A DNA stretch of 64,000 bases from Macrophomina tecta (taxonomy: Eukaryota > Ascomycota > Dothideomycetes > Botryosphaeriales > Botryosphaeriaceae). The translations under genes were made by a program, and so were the position numbers. Every line of letters starts with the position of its first letter. The first letter of the stretch is position 1. The notes beneath the pieces were generated by a model. The model was given only the letters and a program-made list of their open reading frames with translations, was not told the origin of the DNA and did not search any database. The stretch lies in the NCBI GenBank assembly GCA_024180945.1, contig JAKSGN010000036.1:124001-188000 (forward strand), written 5' to 3'. Shown in pieces: positions 43,664 to 55,451 of this stretch.

Positions 43664-43965
43664 AGGGGCGTGGGGACGGATGCGGAGGAGGGAAGGGAAC
43701 GGCAGCGCACAGACGGAGGGTAGGTCTGACGACGAGAATGGAAGACAAAAACGCGATGGTCACGGCATGAGGAGTTGGGATGAGAGGCAGTAAGATGAGA
43801 AGTAGATTTGGTATTGGTAAGAGTGTGGTATTAAACGTCAAGTGATACATCCCAGAATCACCGAGCTCGAAACCATCAAAAAAACCGGCAGAGTTGAGGA
43901 AGGAGAATCCATAAACTGAAAAGAGGACCGCAGAACGCCGCCGCGTAGGTATCATCGGGAATCGT
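43664..43965. other. Gene-free stretch
   Basis: Short gap between convergent genes; nothing recognised. Confidence 0.35.
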
Positions 43966-45013
43966 CTATTTCTTGGTGGGGTACTTCTCGAGAAGATATC
44001 TGGGGGGAGAGTGTGTCAGGACATGACTGGCCCCGGCGAAGGCGGTCAGAGCAACACTTACTTGGAAACGTAGTAATCGGCAACGCCGAATAGACCCACA
44101 ACACCGGCCCAAGCGCCAGCGAGCTTCCAGTTGAGCTGGCCGGCGTTGTACTTCTTATAGGCACCGAAGCCCAGGACTGCGCCGAGAGCGCCGACGGTGA
44201 CGGCGTTGCCGATGACGACGGGGTTGCCGGCGTTCTCGCGGATGGCGGCGCCAGCCTTGCGGCCCTTGGCCTTTGCCTTCTGGTTGTCCTGGCGGAACTT
44301 CTCCTGAGCCTTGCGCTCCAGGGCGTCGATTTCGCGCTCCACGCGGTCGGCCTGGGTCTCGGTCTTTATCGACTGCGACTCGAAGTCCGAGGGAACGGAC
44401 GAGACGTGCGGGGAATCGACATCGATCAGCGAATGGGTGGACTCGTCGGTGTGGGCAACCTCGGGAACGGGCGGGGCGCGCCTGGGTTCAGGAGTTAGAG
44501 TGGGTGGTTTGACCAGTTCTGCCAGCAGTTCTTCGGTGATGGATACGCGCCGCAACGACGAGGGAAACAGGTCCCACGCGACCTGGGGCGACAGGGTGGC
44601 GGCCATGAGGAGCAGGAGACGGAGAGAGAGGCATGCTGAGGATGTGGGTGTGAAACGGCGTCGCGACTGAAAGTTGGATGATCCGCACGGCTGTGCACTT
44701 GGGCTTCGCCTTCAGCCCTACGAGTCGCTACGCGCCCAAACATCGTGAACTGCCGTTCCCGAACACGCAGAAACTTGGCGCAATGCCTCTCCTCCGCTCA
44801 GCGCTGCCCCGCAGTCCACGGCGTCGCTGTGCGCTGCACTGCGCGTGTGCACGTGTCTTTTGTCCCACGGCGCGGAATGACAAGAGAGACAGGAAAAGAC
44901 TTACGCCTAAGGAGAGGTTAGCTTGACGCGCACATGAGTAACCGGTAGCGGAGGCGACCTACTTCTTCGGCGGACTGCAAGGGACCGCTAGCAGCAACAG
45001 CGGCGTACGACAT
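43966..45013 (-). CDS. OM14: Mitochondrial outer-membrane protein Om14-like
   Basis: Homologue of yeast Om14, an outer-membrane protein acting with porin and as a ribosome-binding site. Exons: 45013-44963 (MSYAAVAASGPLQSAEE), a proposed 2-nt exon 44906-44905 (GC), 44481-44062 and 43999-43966; introns 56, 423 and 62 bp; 168 residues. The start MSYA.VA..GP.QS.EE, the acidic VDSPHVSSVPSDF stretch, the coiled-coil AQEKFRQDNQKAKAKG and two C-terminal membrane helices (VVIGNAVTVGALGAVLGFGA and WKLAGAWAGVVGLFGVADYY) fit the family. The main exon needs two extra bases to stay in frame with exon 1; the only simple source is GC between a good acceptor (CCTTAG, CTAAC branch) and a strong donor (GTAAGT). 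Alternatives: start at ATG 44606 without splicing, or weaker donors at 44933 or 44942. Confidence 0.8.
44905..44906 (-). other. Proposed 2-nt microexon of OM14
   Basis: The two bases GC lie between CTTAG and GTAAGT on the minus strand. Including them joins GAA-GAA to G-CGC-GCC in frame (EE-A-RAPPVPEV). Proposed from frame logic only. Confidence 0.4.
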
Positions 45014-45634
45014 GGTGGCTGTGGTGTGGTGGAGCGGGTGGGTGGTGTGCGTGGTGGAAGAATGCGGATGCAGAGTGGCAGGAGCAGCGCAGCGGAGAGC
45101 GATGGCAGAAGGACGTATGAGGACAGCGCGTGATGGAGAGGGCGAGAAGTCACACGATGAAGGATTTATGAGGGCGAGCGACGAGTGACGAGCTTGCCCG
45201 GTTTCACATGGCTGCGAAGCCTCGAGTGGCTAGCCCGCGCGCCCTGACGTCATCCCTCGCTCGGCGCAAAAACACTCTCTCTCCATCGTCGTCACAGTGG
45301 GTGCCTGCAGCTCATCGCCCAGTCCGTGCGCGCATTCTTCTTTGCTTCTGCTTCTTCGTCTTCTTCCGCTTTCTGTTGCTGGTGAGTCGCGATGCCCAAC
45401 GCCATCCAATTGTACACACCCGGTTTTGCCCGCTCTACATGCGCCCGCTCCTCCACAATGCAGTCAGTCCGTATGTTACATTCCTCCGCCTCCATCTCAG
45501 CATTACCTCCCCCCCGTGCCATGCTGTTCCTCCGAGTGGTGTTTTCCCGCCAGTTCCCCCCATCAAGCCTTCTCCGCGCGCAGTCAAAGTCTGCTTTATT
45601 TTCCAAAGCCTGCCCTTATCCCAAGCTCAATTGC
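45014..45634. other. Gene-free stretch
   Basis: Promoter of OM14 and 3' flank of MIA40 (both minus strand). Pyrimidine-rich; no gene recognised. Confidence 0.4.
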
Positions 45635-46467
45635 TCAGCTCTCGCTAGCCGGCTTGTGCACCTCCTCGACCGGCTTCGCAGGCGCCTCGGCAAGGTCCTG
45701 GGCAACGGCAGTGTCCACGCCGTCGGCCGGGGCAGCGTCGTCCTCGTCGCCCTCCAGCTCCTCGCCATAGATCTCCGGGTACTGCCTGAAGCAGTCCTGC
45801 ATGCCCCTGTACCAGTGTCAGCCAATCCCAGAATGCAGCCATCGCGGCACATACTTGAACTTGTCAATGCAATCCATGCCCTTGGGCTCCTCCTTGGAGT
45901 AAACGAAGCAGCTGAAGGCCGCCTTGAACTCCTCGCCGCATGGGCCGTGGGCCATGCCGCCCAGGCACGGGCAGTCCCAGTTGATCTCGCCCGTCTCCGG
46001 GTTGAAGGCACCCTGCTGGCCGGCCTCCTCCTCCAGCTGCTGGGGCGAGGCCTGCTGCTGTGCTGCCGCCGCCTTTCGCGCTTTCTCGGCCTCGGCGCGC
46101 TTCCTGCGCTCGGCGGCAACTTGGTCGACGGTGGGCAGGATTTCTGTCTCGACCGGGGCGATGTATGCGTGTTGCGGTGCTACGTCTGCGGATGGCGGGT
46201 CAGCCAGCTGTGCGCCGAGGTGTGGCGGTGCTCCGGGGACGGGGATTGCTTACAGGCAGGCTCCTCGGCGAAGACATTGCTGGTGTTGTAGTAGTAGATT
46301 GCAGCCCCCGCAATGCCCCAGCGCACCAGCGAGCTCTTCCAGCTGCGCGACTTCTGAGTTGGGGGGGCGGTGCTGATGAGCCTGCGCTGGACGGCGGGAG
46401 CTCGGTGGACGGCACGCGGCGAGCTGGAAGCGGCGCGCACGACGACGCGCGAGGCCGGGCGGAACAT
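45635..46467 (-). CDS. MIA40: Mitochondrial intermembrane-space import protein Mia40
   Basis: Essential oxidoreductase that traps and oxidises small Cys-rich proteins entering the mitochondrial intermembrane space. Three exons (46467-46254, 46185-45855, 45806-45635), introns of 68 and 48 bp, 238 residues. The start chosen ([16 protein letters not shown]) is a presequence rich in Arg and Ser; a membrane anchor follows ([18 protein letters not shown]), as expected for fungal Mia40. The active site is the CPC motif in [16 protein letters not shown] (about residues 139-154). The twin Cx9C pairs are [11 protein letters not shown] and C-IDKFKGMQD-C, the second spanning the last intron, then [12 protein letters not shown] and an acidic tail. 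All six core cysteines are present. It shares orientation with OM14, another mitochondrial gene. Confidence 0.95.
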
Positions 46468-46968
46468 GGTCGGTGTGTGGATGAGCTTCAGCGTGCGTAG
46501 CAATGCGGATGAGGATCGGTAGCTTGGATGGAGTCGGGGCTGCTGGGCAATTGACGTCGAAGACGCGCTCGTGGACTTTTCCCACGGCGCCGTTTTGTCA
46601 TCAAGATCGCAGCCGCAATCTTCCGATCAATCGCCGCTCCAGCTTTCGTCCGTCCGGCCCGCATCCTGCCTCCCGCCTGCTCCACCACCACCATTTTGCA
46701 TCCTCATCGCCAATACCACCGCCGACGCCCCGCGCTCACGGCTCCACGCCGAGTGCTGTTTCTTGTGGCCCAGCGGGCCTGCATTGCTTCGACCCACTCG
46801 CCCATATAGTCCCTCGCGCGACACCGTTACCTTACCAGTGGTTACGCCCAAATCCCTGCTCAACAGGACCCCGTTTCGCACGCCAAAAATTCTCAATGCC
46901 TCATTGGACTGTCAATCTTGCCGCTGTGGGCTTTCGCCTCTCGCTCCACATGGAGCTCTCCTGGGTTC
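46468..46968. other. Promoter of MIA40 and adjoining DNA
   Basis: Overlapping open frames (46503-46988) are GC- and Pro/Ser-driven. The upstream part of the decayed RBR gene may begin in here. Confidence 0.35.
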
Positions 46969-47565
46969 CCAGCAGATGTTCTACGTGAGATCATGGAGCA
47001 AGTCACTCCATCCAAGCACTGTGACGTCTGCGCCCAGGACATGCTCTAGGCCGCTTCCATGACCACCAAAGTATGACGTACCTTGTTCGTGGATGAGCCG
47101 GGCTGGCCATTTCTCGACCTGCGGCGACTGCATCTCGAAGCATGCCTGTGGCTCCTTGGAAACCGAGCTACTCACCAGCCCGAGTTTCCCGTGCTATCAC
47201 GTACACCTTCACACTCGCTCCGTTCGCCAGCTCGGCTCGAGTGAGGTGACTACCAGATACGAGGTGCTGCTTACCATGGATCGACTGGGAACGGATCCTG
47301 CATTCTTGTGATGTCCAATTCCCATTGCGGTACTGGAGGAACCAATGGCCGAAGCTGCCACTGCTCTCCCCGCGCCAAGTGTAACTTCTGCAACTTCATC
47401 CGCAGTCAGACGTGTGGTGTCCCGTGGTACAAGAGTCTGACCTATGCCCGCTTCAGCGGCTCGAGGCATGCGGAACGAGCGATGCTAAAAACCAAAAAGG
47501 CGAAGCATTGCCCGAGCTGCCATACAATTATCATGAAGATCGGAGGATGCGGCATGATGTGGTGC
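46969..47565 (+). pseudogene. Decayed RBR (RING-IBR) E3 ubiquitin ligase-like gene
   Basis: Fragments in changing frames follow the order of a RING1-IBR protein. PADVLREIMEQVTPSKHCDV-CAQD is followed by a TAG, then, after a frame change, YDVPCSWMSRAGHFSTCGDC and ISKHACGSLETELLTS, TRYEVLLTMDRLGTDPAFL and a TGA (47309-47311) where Trp fits. After another shift come HCGTGGTNGRSCHCSP, KCNFCNFIRSQTCGVPWY and KHCPSCHTIIMKIGGCGMMWC. The CxxC spacings, the 'Y-x-LL...DP.F' linker, 'C.VPW' and the closing KHCP.C...I.K.GGC..M.C pattern are those of RBR ligases. At least two frame breaks and two stops make it non-functional; the last RING is missing. Confidence 0.55.
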
Positions 47566-49688
47566 GTGTTTCCTTTGGTGGGTTACACGGCCAGCCAAAA
47601 AAAAAAAACCTGATCAACGCTTCTCAGGTCAAGTAGATAGATGATTTTCTTTTTTTTTTTTTTTCCTCTCAAAGCAGGTTGAGATGGTGAAAGTGGCGGA
47701 AAACAGTCAAGAACCACGCCTTGTGCTCTGTTTGCTCCCGCCATTCAAACAATCAGGTGCGTGATAGAGCATCGGTCCACCGCGCAGCATCGCACATCTT
47801 CTCGAAGATAATCTTGCGGCTGGAGTGCAAGGCGAAGGCGGGTGTGCCGAGGCGGCATATGCGTCGTGTCGAGGATGCCGCTCTGTTCTCGACGCAAGAG
47901 ATCAGAAAGATTTGCGATGACGCTCTTCTCGGACAAATAATGCAAGACGTCCGGTAAACACTCCGGATACGTGACATCGCTCCGTCTTCTTGCAGTGGTT
48001 TGGACCAGACGACAATCATCTCTCGGACGGTAGTCGACCCCCCATGGCATGCTCTGTGCTCGGTACCTGCCGAACGTTCTGCATTGCGAAGGAAGGAAAA
48101 TCGATGTGGTCGAGGCATAGTGCGAGCCTGGCGCATCTATACCTACAGATTTATAGGGGCGGCCCTACGGAGCCACCTCGCTGGCGCTTCCTCGGCAGCT
48201 CCAATACTGATGAAACAGCTTTACAACCATACGACTCGTGCTCACCCTCCAAAGTCTTTCACACGAGGTGACCCTCCGCGGAGCCGTTGGCGCGGCGAAA
48301 TATCCATCCAAGGTGACAATTCTCCGAAGTAAATGTCTGCGAATTCCTGCTGAGTGCTGGCTTGTTTGGCGAAGTGGAAAGACTCTGCTACAAAGTATGC
48401 CACGCAATACCGACAACGCCTGCCGCGCCGGCCTGGCATTGCCGTCAACTATGGTGCTCGGTTCCGAACGGCGAGCGCAGTGGAGAGGTCGCCGTCGCAT
48501 GAAGCTCGATCAGCGCAGCGGGGGTTAACGTAGGAAAGAGAAATTGGACGGGAGATAGGCGAGAAGGCCGGTCCATGCGGCGGGAGCTGCTCGACGCCAC
48601 GCAAAAATAGAATTCCAGCAGGGCCCGGTGATGATCGCGGATTCGCGTCTGAGAACTCACGACCACGCCCGGCAACCTAACACCCAGTGGAAGGACAGTA
48701 CCTATACTGGATCAGCAAGTGACGCCAGTTCCACGTCGTCGGACCCCAGATCGGCCTACACAGTACGTCAAGGATGCTGCTAGCGCGCGGCTGCTCGCAG
48801 GAGCCTCGCCTGCCGCCCCCGTATTCTTGTGCCTTTCCCTCGACCAGCCCCTTTTGCAATTCCGTAAACCGTATTTTCAGCTATCGCTGCAGCGGCACCG
48901 CAGGCAGTTGGGCGGAAAGATGCGCCTATGATGCTCCCGGCGCTCGGCCGTTCCGCTTGATTAAGGATCCAGTGCTCCACCATTGCCGTTAGACTTCGCC
49001 TACCGTGCGCCTGCTCACTGCAAGGGCCACTCCTCCCGGAAAGCAGTTTTGCGATACCACAGTCCAGGACACTATTCGCGTGTCCATGCCGGTCGACCCC
49101 CGCACTCAAGGTCAAATTCGCGGCCGAAAGCGGCAGGGAGAGTTTGCCGACAGCCGGGACGTCCATGACCGCAGCACCAGGCCCCCGAACGCCCAGTGCA
49201 GGGCTCCCAAAAGCAAACAACTTGCTTCGACAAATCCTGGGCCCGCCGTGACCCGCTATCGCCAAGCGCCAAGAGGGGCTCGCGTTGATTGGCTCCTACG
49301 ACGAGTCACCGGCCGGGCCTGATGAGGCTTCGGATTGCCTTCCACACTACCTGCGGCGCAGCCCTTCGCGGCGCCCGTGTGCTGATTTTAGAAATGCGAA
49401 GGACCATATGCCGGGCCTGTTATAACAACCCTTGGGTGGATCCTGGAGTCTCCCCAAAGCTGTGTGCATGGTAAGCGCGACTTTTGCATGCCGCGGTCTT
49501 CACTCTGTCCCTCATAAAAGAGCCGCTTCCACCGCTCGTCCCTTCTCTCTGCACGGGAGCTCTTCCTTGCTTGTCCGCCGGTCTCACTCTTTTCGTTCGG
49601 GCATACGATAGACGACTTTAATATCCTTAATACCTTAATTGACTAATCCCCTCTCATTGCAACCCGTCCTCTTACTCCAGTAGGCAAT
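47566..49688. other. Long gene-free stretch
   Basis: Contains an A-run and T-run (about 47600, 47650-47665) and several two-strand open frames (47721-48136, 48165-48500, 48780-49322) with no recognisable family. It may be old transposon or gene debris; nothing specific can be supported. A TATA-like cataaaag near 49512-49520 may serve the AA5 gene. Confidence 0.35.
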
Positions 49689-51630
49689 ATGCAGTCTCGT
49701 CTGCTCCGCGCTGTCAGTCTAAACACATGCCTTCCCAGCTCTGGTATTTTTTCTGACCTCCATCCAGGCTGCCCTTTCTGGCATTGTACACCATGCCGCA
49801 GCAGCTGGCTTCAGAACAGTAGGATCGTCGGGATGCACGGCACAGATGCTCTTCATCCCTCCTTATACGGAGACGGCGGTGTTCCTTGACAAGTCAGTAT
49901 TCCCGATATCGAGCTACGGACCAATTATTTGGACAGCGCCCGCATCACACATCACACGTGTCGAGCATCATGCTGAAAATCCGCCTGCAGCTATCACGCC
50001 AACTACGGTGGACCTGGGGTGGACTTGAAAACCGGCGCCCATTCACCAGACCCCTACAACTACGATGGCACAGACATGGCGGTCTTTGCTACTGAATACG
50101 ACTTGAAGACAAACGCCCTCCGCAAGCTGCACCCCAAAAGCAACACCTTCTGTTCGGCGGGCGCTTTCTTCCCTGATGGCACTATGGTCAATTTCGCCGG
50201 TGCCGAGCCCGATGCCAAAGCTGGTGTTGGCGACGGCTTCGACGCTATTCGCACATACCCCCCTGGCCCCTGTGCCAATGGTGCTTGTGAGATGGATTTC
50301 ACTGAGGGCGGCTCTCATCTGCAAGCCAAGCGCTGGTACCCTACCGCCGAGACACTTCCCAACGGTGATGTTCTCGTTGTTGGTGGCTCCAATGTTGGCC
50401 TGCTAGTTCTCAACGAGGCGAGCATCAACGTCCCCACGTACGAGCTCATCAAAGCCGATGGATCCGCTCCACCGCCACCCGTCACGCTCCCCATCCTAGA
50501 GTTCACCGAGGAGGAGAACAACCAGCCCAACAAGTCTTACAACCTGTACCCCATCCGTAAGCCCCCAGAGTGCAACAATATCACGAGGTCAAAACTGACA
50601 TTCCATCCCAGTCCACCTCCTCCCCAACCCCCGCGCTGCGAGTGAGGTCTTCACTATTGCCGGCAACCAAGTCGTCGTCTGGGACTACCAAGCCGACAAG
50701 CTCGTCAAGGCGCTCCCGAACACGCCCCTCGAGCCGCGTAACTTCCCCTCCTCGGCAACCTCCGTCCTCCTCCCCCTCGAAGCCCCCGACTACGAGCCCA
50801 CCGTCCTCATGTGCGGCGGCTCTAGCGGCGACATCCCCGACCCGCAAGCCCTCGACGACTGCTACACCATCCGCCCGCACGACGCCAACCCCGTCTGGGA
50901 GGTTGACGACCGTCTCCCCAATGGCCCGCAAACCATGACCGACGGCCTCAATCTGCCCGACGGCACCATCCTCTTCATCAATGGCGCGCGCACTGGCTCC
51001 GCCGGCGGCTTCCAAGCGGACGATCCGGTCCTCACACCCCTGATCTACGATCCCAAGGCGGCCAAGGGCTCGCGCTTCACCAGCATGCCCCCGTCCACCA
51101 TCCCGCGCATGTACCACAGCGTGGCCTCGCTGCTGCCCTCGGGCGAGGTCATCGTCGCCGGCTCCAACCCCATGGTCTTCTACACGGCCGACGGCGGCGT
51201 GCCGCGCGGCTGGCCCAAGTTCGGCAACAACGGCCACACGGCCTTCCTCAACCAGCAACAGCGCAAGGACTCCAAGTTCCCGACCGAGTACCGCGTCGAG
51301 ATCTTCAGCCCGCCGTACATGGATGCGCCGAACCGCCCGCGGCTGCTGCGCGCCCCCGACGCCATCGTGTACGGCAAGACGTTCGCGATCAAGAGCAGCA
51401 CCGAAGGCGAGACTGTCGAGGTCGTGCTGGTGAACCCGGGCTTTCACACGCATGCCGTGGCGATGCAGCAGCGCATGATCAAGCTGGAGAGGTGGGCCGG
51501 GAAAGCGCAGGGCCAGAGGGTCGTCAGGGCGCCGCCGGGGCCGAGCACGGCGCAGCCGGGCGTGTATCTGTTGTTTGTGGTTGTGGATGGGATTCCGAGC
51601 GAGGGCAAGTGGGTGAAGTTGTCGTATTGA
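49689..51630 (+). CDS. AA5 copper radical oxidase (glyoxal/galactose-oxidase-like), secreted
   Basis: Secreted Cu enzyme oxidising aldehydes or alcohols with production of H2O2. Four exons: 49689-49712, 49768-49892, 49991-50556 and 50612-51630. Introns are 55, 98 and 55 bp, all in phase, 577 residues. Signal peptide MQSRLLRAAALSGIVHHAAA. The cross-linking Cys is C104 in SNTFCSAGAFF; the axial Tyr is Y406 in RMYHSVASLLPSGE, and the Cu-binding His is in PGFHTHAVAMQQRM (H517). Propeller strands such as NGDVLVVGGSNVGLLVLNEA and PQTMTDGLNLPDGTILFING are typical, and the C-terminal DUF1929 sandwich ends in GVYLLFVVVDGIPSEGKW. The second intron (GTCAGT..CTGCAG) is the least certain: reading through it gives a stop at about 50026. 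No WSC domain is attached. Confidence 0.88.
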
Positions 51631-52051
51631 GTTTGATGCAGTGTTTCTAGATAATCGGAAATGGGATAATACGAATGCTTGATGTTATGATTTGTTGCTC
51701 GGAAACAAGCAAAAAAAAAAAAATGGGATCGTGAGCTACATATTTCCTGATCGATATGCGGCAGCTTATGAACAAACAAATGAAATGTCACTACGCCAAG
51801 CTCAAGGCAACCATTTCGACCTGTCTGCCTGCGTTCCCCCCTCTTTCTTCCGCTGGTGAAAAGTAAGCATGTTTTTTATTTGTATCTTCTCATTGACGGC
51901 ATGTATAATGGAAGCCCAAATATCAACAAGTAACCCTAAAGTAAGACATCCGTCCGCGTTCAAAACAAATAGACACCCTCTTCTTTCAAAATTGAACGCC
52001 CCTTCACCGCTTCAGCTGTCCATTTCTCCATCCAGCAAATTATCCTCGATC
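51631..52051. other. Gene-free stretch between convergent genes
   Basis: 3' flanks of the AA5 gene and the NLR gene; an A-run lies near 51710-51723. Nothing else seen. Confidence 0.4.
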
Positions 52052-55000
52052 TCAGTGGCCCCTGAGAAGACGTTTCAGCCTGTATCTTTTCTTGCGTCTT
52101 TCCTTCAACAGTTGGAAGATCGGATCGTTAGGCGAATAATGAGCTCCCAAAATTTCATCAATAGTCATTAATCTTTCGCGCCATTCCTCTTCTTCGTCGG
52201 AATTCCACGAACCACCTGGTCCGCTTTCCATTTCCATACGCACCTGGGCGTTCGGATCTGCGCCATGGTCGAGGAAGACCTCAATCGCTGGCCTGAAGTC
52301 TTCCGGTGTCATCCCTTCATGATCCGAACTGCAATCGGCAAAGAATGATGATAGGAATTCGAACCAGCAGGAGATCCCGTTACTATCCGCCATCGGCCTG
52401 TTCGGATCGGCCCCTGCATTAAGTAGAGTCTTAACAATCTTTGGATCAGGTGGGTTACTGTGACAAAAACCGAAGAGGAACATGAAGACGCTCGGATTCA
52501 TAGAAATATCCAAAACAGACTGTGCACGCTCAGCTGTTAGCCAGGAATCCCCTCTGAGGCTCAATTGATATGTGAATGAATGCCAAGCTCCAGCATGCGC
52601 AATCCATGCAAGCACAATATCGTCTGCGACTTCGTTGGCCAAAATATGAAAACCTGTATCTGGAGCCGTAGTGTGGGAAATAGACCTCTGGTTCACAGAC
52701 ATTCAGTACTAAGCTACCTAGTGTCAAACAACAATTGACTTGACTTACCTGAGACCACTTCACGAGAGTTGTCAGGGCCAAGAACGTCTCATTGCTTTCT
52801 TCAACGAGTATCTTTCTAAGTCTTTTTCCACACTGAGTCATTACATGTGTTAGTTCGGAAAAAAATAGTTGCGTAGGCCTATCGCAGCCTACGTCATGGA
52901 CTTCATTAAGTGATGCTTTAAGGCAAGCCAGGTAAGATCTCCAGAGCGATATGTGGACATCAAATCCTGGTCGCGTGTGCTGCTGCAACCACACATGCTT
53001 CCGTTGCAAGAATTCTTGGGCTGAGCGATGTGCGAACACAAAAGAATGTTGCAATGAGGCCGGCGCCATGGTAGAATCTGAAGCATCTGTTGTCTCAAGT
53101 GCGACTGCCAGCTCGCGCCGCAATTCCACAAAATCCATGCACCTCGCTTTTACTCTGGCTTCGATTGCATCAATGTCGGCGCCATTTACTACAGCTCGCA
53201 GGTCATCTCTTTGCCTTAATGCATATTTTGGGCCTTTCCTTTCAAGTTCCATGAAAACCGGCACGATCGCTCTCGTGTAGTATATATTGGCTGAGAGTAC
53301 CTGAAATATTTCAGACGCTTCTTGAGGATAGGAATCTTCAATCATGTTGAGCATCCTCTCGTATAAAGTATCGAGGTCACGCGGATAGTTCGTGATGCGT
53401 TTGATCAGATCGGAATAGGTTGGCTCGTTCGCGGTCTCTCTCAATAGTAGGTTGACCACATATTTCACCCAGAGGAATACGCCCTCTGCAAGCCAAGTGA
53501 TTTTAAAGACCATGTTCGAGGCATCTTCTTTGGTGCGACAAATGCTCTGAAAGTGCCGGTCCTCATTGAGTCTTCCCTCGACATATTGTTCGATGTCATT
53601 TCTTGTGAGGTCCTCCATGCGGAGTTTCGCTATGAGGTGTCCAAATTCTTTCTGGAAGACTGGCCAAGGCCGACTCGAGACACACAGCTTAAAACCGGGC
53701 TTTGAGGCAAGCTCATTCAAGATGTTGATGACATCGGAAGGATTGCCGTTGTATTCGTCAAGTCCGTCAACAAATATGCAGACTGAGATGTCAAGGCTCC
53801 CTTCTTCTGTCAACCTGCGGAACGTGCTAGTCAGTTCCCGGACGGACCAAGGCTCTTGAAGGGTGAACTCGTCCCCCTCGATCCTCCGGGCGCAGAGATT
53901 TGGAATCAGAGACGGGCGATTCCGTAGGATCTGGAACAACAATGAACGGAGAAGCCCGTCATAGGACTTTTGCAGCTCCACACCTGCTGCCCAGAAGAAG
54001 TGATTGACGATCAAGATTTTCGCGCCCGCCGCCCATTTATTGAGCATATTTTCCGTACGAGAGTCGTCCATGATGAACTTCATGAGCGTCGACTTGCCAG
54101 AGCCAACCTTCCCGGTGATCCAGAACACACCGTTACCGGTTTCAAGCCATTCAGGGAAGCCATGCTCAAGGTTATCGAAGATCCAGCGGAAGGTATTCCC
54201 ATATTGCTCGTCGACATCGAAGTATCTGTCCACGAGGGCAGGGTCATACAGGCTCTGGAGGACCTTCTGCTCCTTTTTTACCACACTGGCGGCATTAATA
54301 ATGAAAGACAGAAGTTCCTGTAGATCAGGCCAGAAACGCATTGCCTCTAGATGCTGGGTAGTTGAGATGCCCGAGGCCTGTAGCTGGCTTCCGTGTATAT
54401 CTCCCCGCCTGGATGGGTTGGGCAGTGAGGTGGTGTTGCTCCCAGATCCGAACAGAACTCTTTTCAGAGTCCCGAAAACACCTGGAGACTGGCCACCATC
54501 GGCAATGACTAAATCGTTGTCTGGCTCGACGGCAGGCTCTCCGTTTAAAGCGCGGCGATATTTCTCCGCCTCCTCGAGCTTCCGTAGCACCATCTGGAAG
54601 TTGGCTCTCATCTCATCTCCGAGTGCTTCGTTCGTCTTCTTTAGCGACAAGATTTGATCTGTGATGGTGGCATTCGATTCTCTAGCCACGTTTCAAGTCA
54701 GCAAGCATTCAAACCACGCCGTATCCGGACAGCTACTGCTAACGCGCGAACCTAGTGAACCCTCATAAACTACTCCCAACCCATCCACTTTTATGAGAAA
54801 TTGAAGCTTGCATGTGTTCTCAGACGTCAAGTATACTTCTGAATGTCTAAGCCCGAATGGCAGCATGAAAAGCCCACACACCGAGGTCTTACTTCAAGTT
54901 CGCACGTCCAGTAGCATGCTAAAGGGATCCAGAGCAATGCGCGGGTAACCAAACATGAGACTTTTCGCACCTGAGGAGAATCAAGAGCCTCGTATTGACG

Positions 55001-55451
55001 AGGCGCTGTAGCCTCTGCAGCTGGCCGTCCAACGTCTTCACCTCGTCCGACTTGTACATCCCTCTAATTGTCACGCAGACCGCCTTCCGTCGTCTGTGCT
55101 CTGCTCCCTGAGGAATCTTCAGGCTGTCCAAAAGCTCGACCAGCTTCTGGCCAGCGGCTGCAGCCTGCTCAGCAATACTCCGCAACTCGGCATCGCTGGG
55201 GGCAGATGTGTGGGTGGCGTCTTTTACGTATCTCTGGAGAGTGTGGGTGACCTGCTGCATGTTAGTTACAGTTGTATGCTTGCTGGAAAAATTTTTGCCC
55301 GGCACGGGAACGTGCGTACGTCCGTCAAGTTTTTGTTGTCGTCGGATACGCCTGACTTGTAGAGATCCTCGGCGCCGATGACGACCTTGGTGCTGAATTC
55401 AACAAGCTGTATTATGTTGCACGCAACTGAGAGCGCGGCTAGGGCCTCCAT
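52052..55451 (-). CDS. NLR-like STAND protein: HeLo-like / NACHT / short ankyrin part
   Basis: Fungal counterpart of NOD-like receptors, a class linked to non-self recognition and programmed cell death. Exons 55451-55320, 55254-54971, 54681-52749 and 52687-52052; introns 65, 289 and 61 bp; 994 residues. The N-terminus (MEALAALSVACNIIQLVEFS, VVIGAEDLYKSG) has the pattern of the HeLo-like/SesA-like domains. The NACHT ATPase starts with GVFWITGKVGSGKSTLMKFI (Walker A, about residue 332); Walker B is CIFVDGLDEYNG (about 437), sensor SSRPWP and the winged-helix part ETANEPTYSDLIKRI follow. The C-terminus has only two ankyrin-like units (VKTLLNAGADPNRP and IEVFLDHGADPNAQ), so the recognition repeat array is short. 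Exon 2 begins at a CAG-CAG tandem acceptor (alternative start 55251). A broken copy of part of exon 2 lies 0.7 kb upstream, around the hAT element. Confidence 0.87.

Noticed and set aside
49893..50028. Read-through of the second AA5 intron (VEHHAENPPAAITPTT)
   Set aside because: Ends in a stop at about 50026 and leaves the next exon out of frame; splicing GTCAGT..CTGCAG keeps the frame.
54693..54881. 62-codon frame inside the 289-bp NLR intron
   Set aside because: Not in phase with the flanking exons and without similarity to the NLR family.
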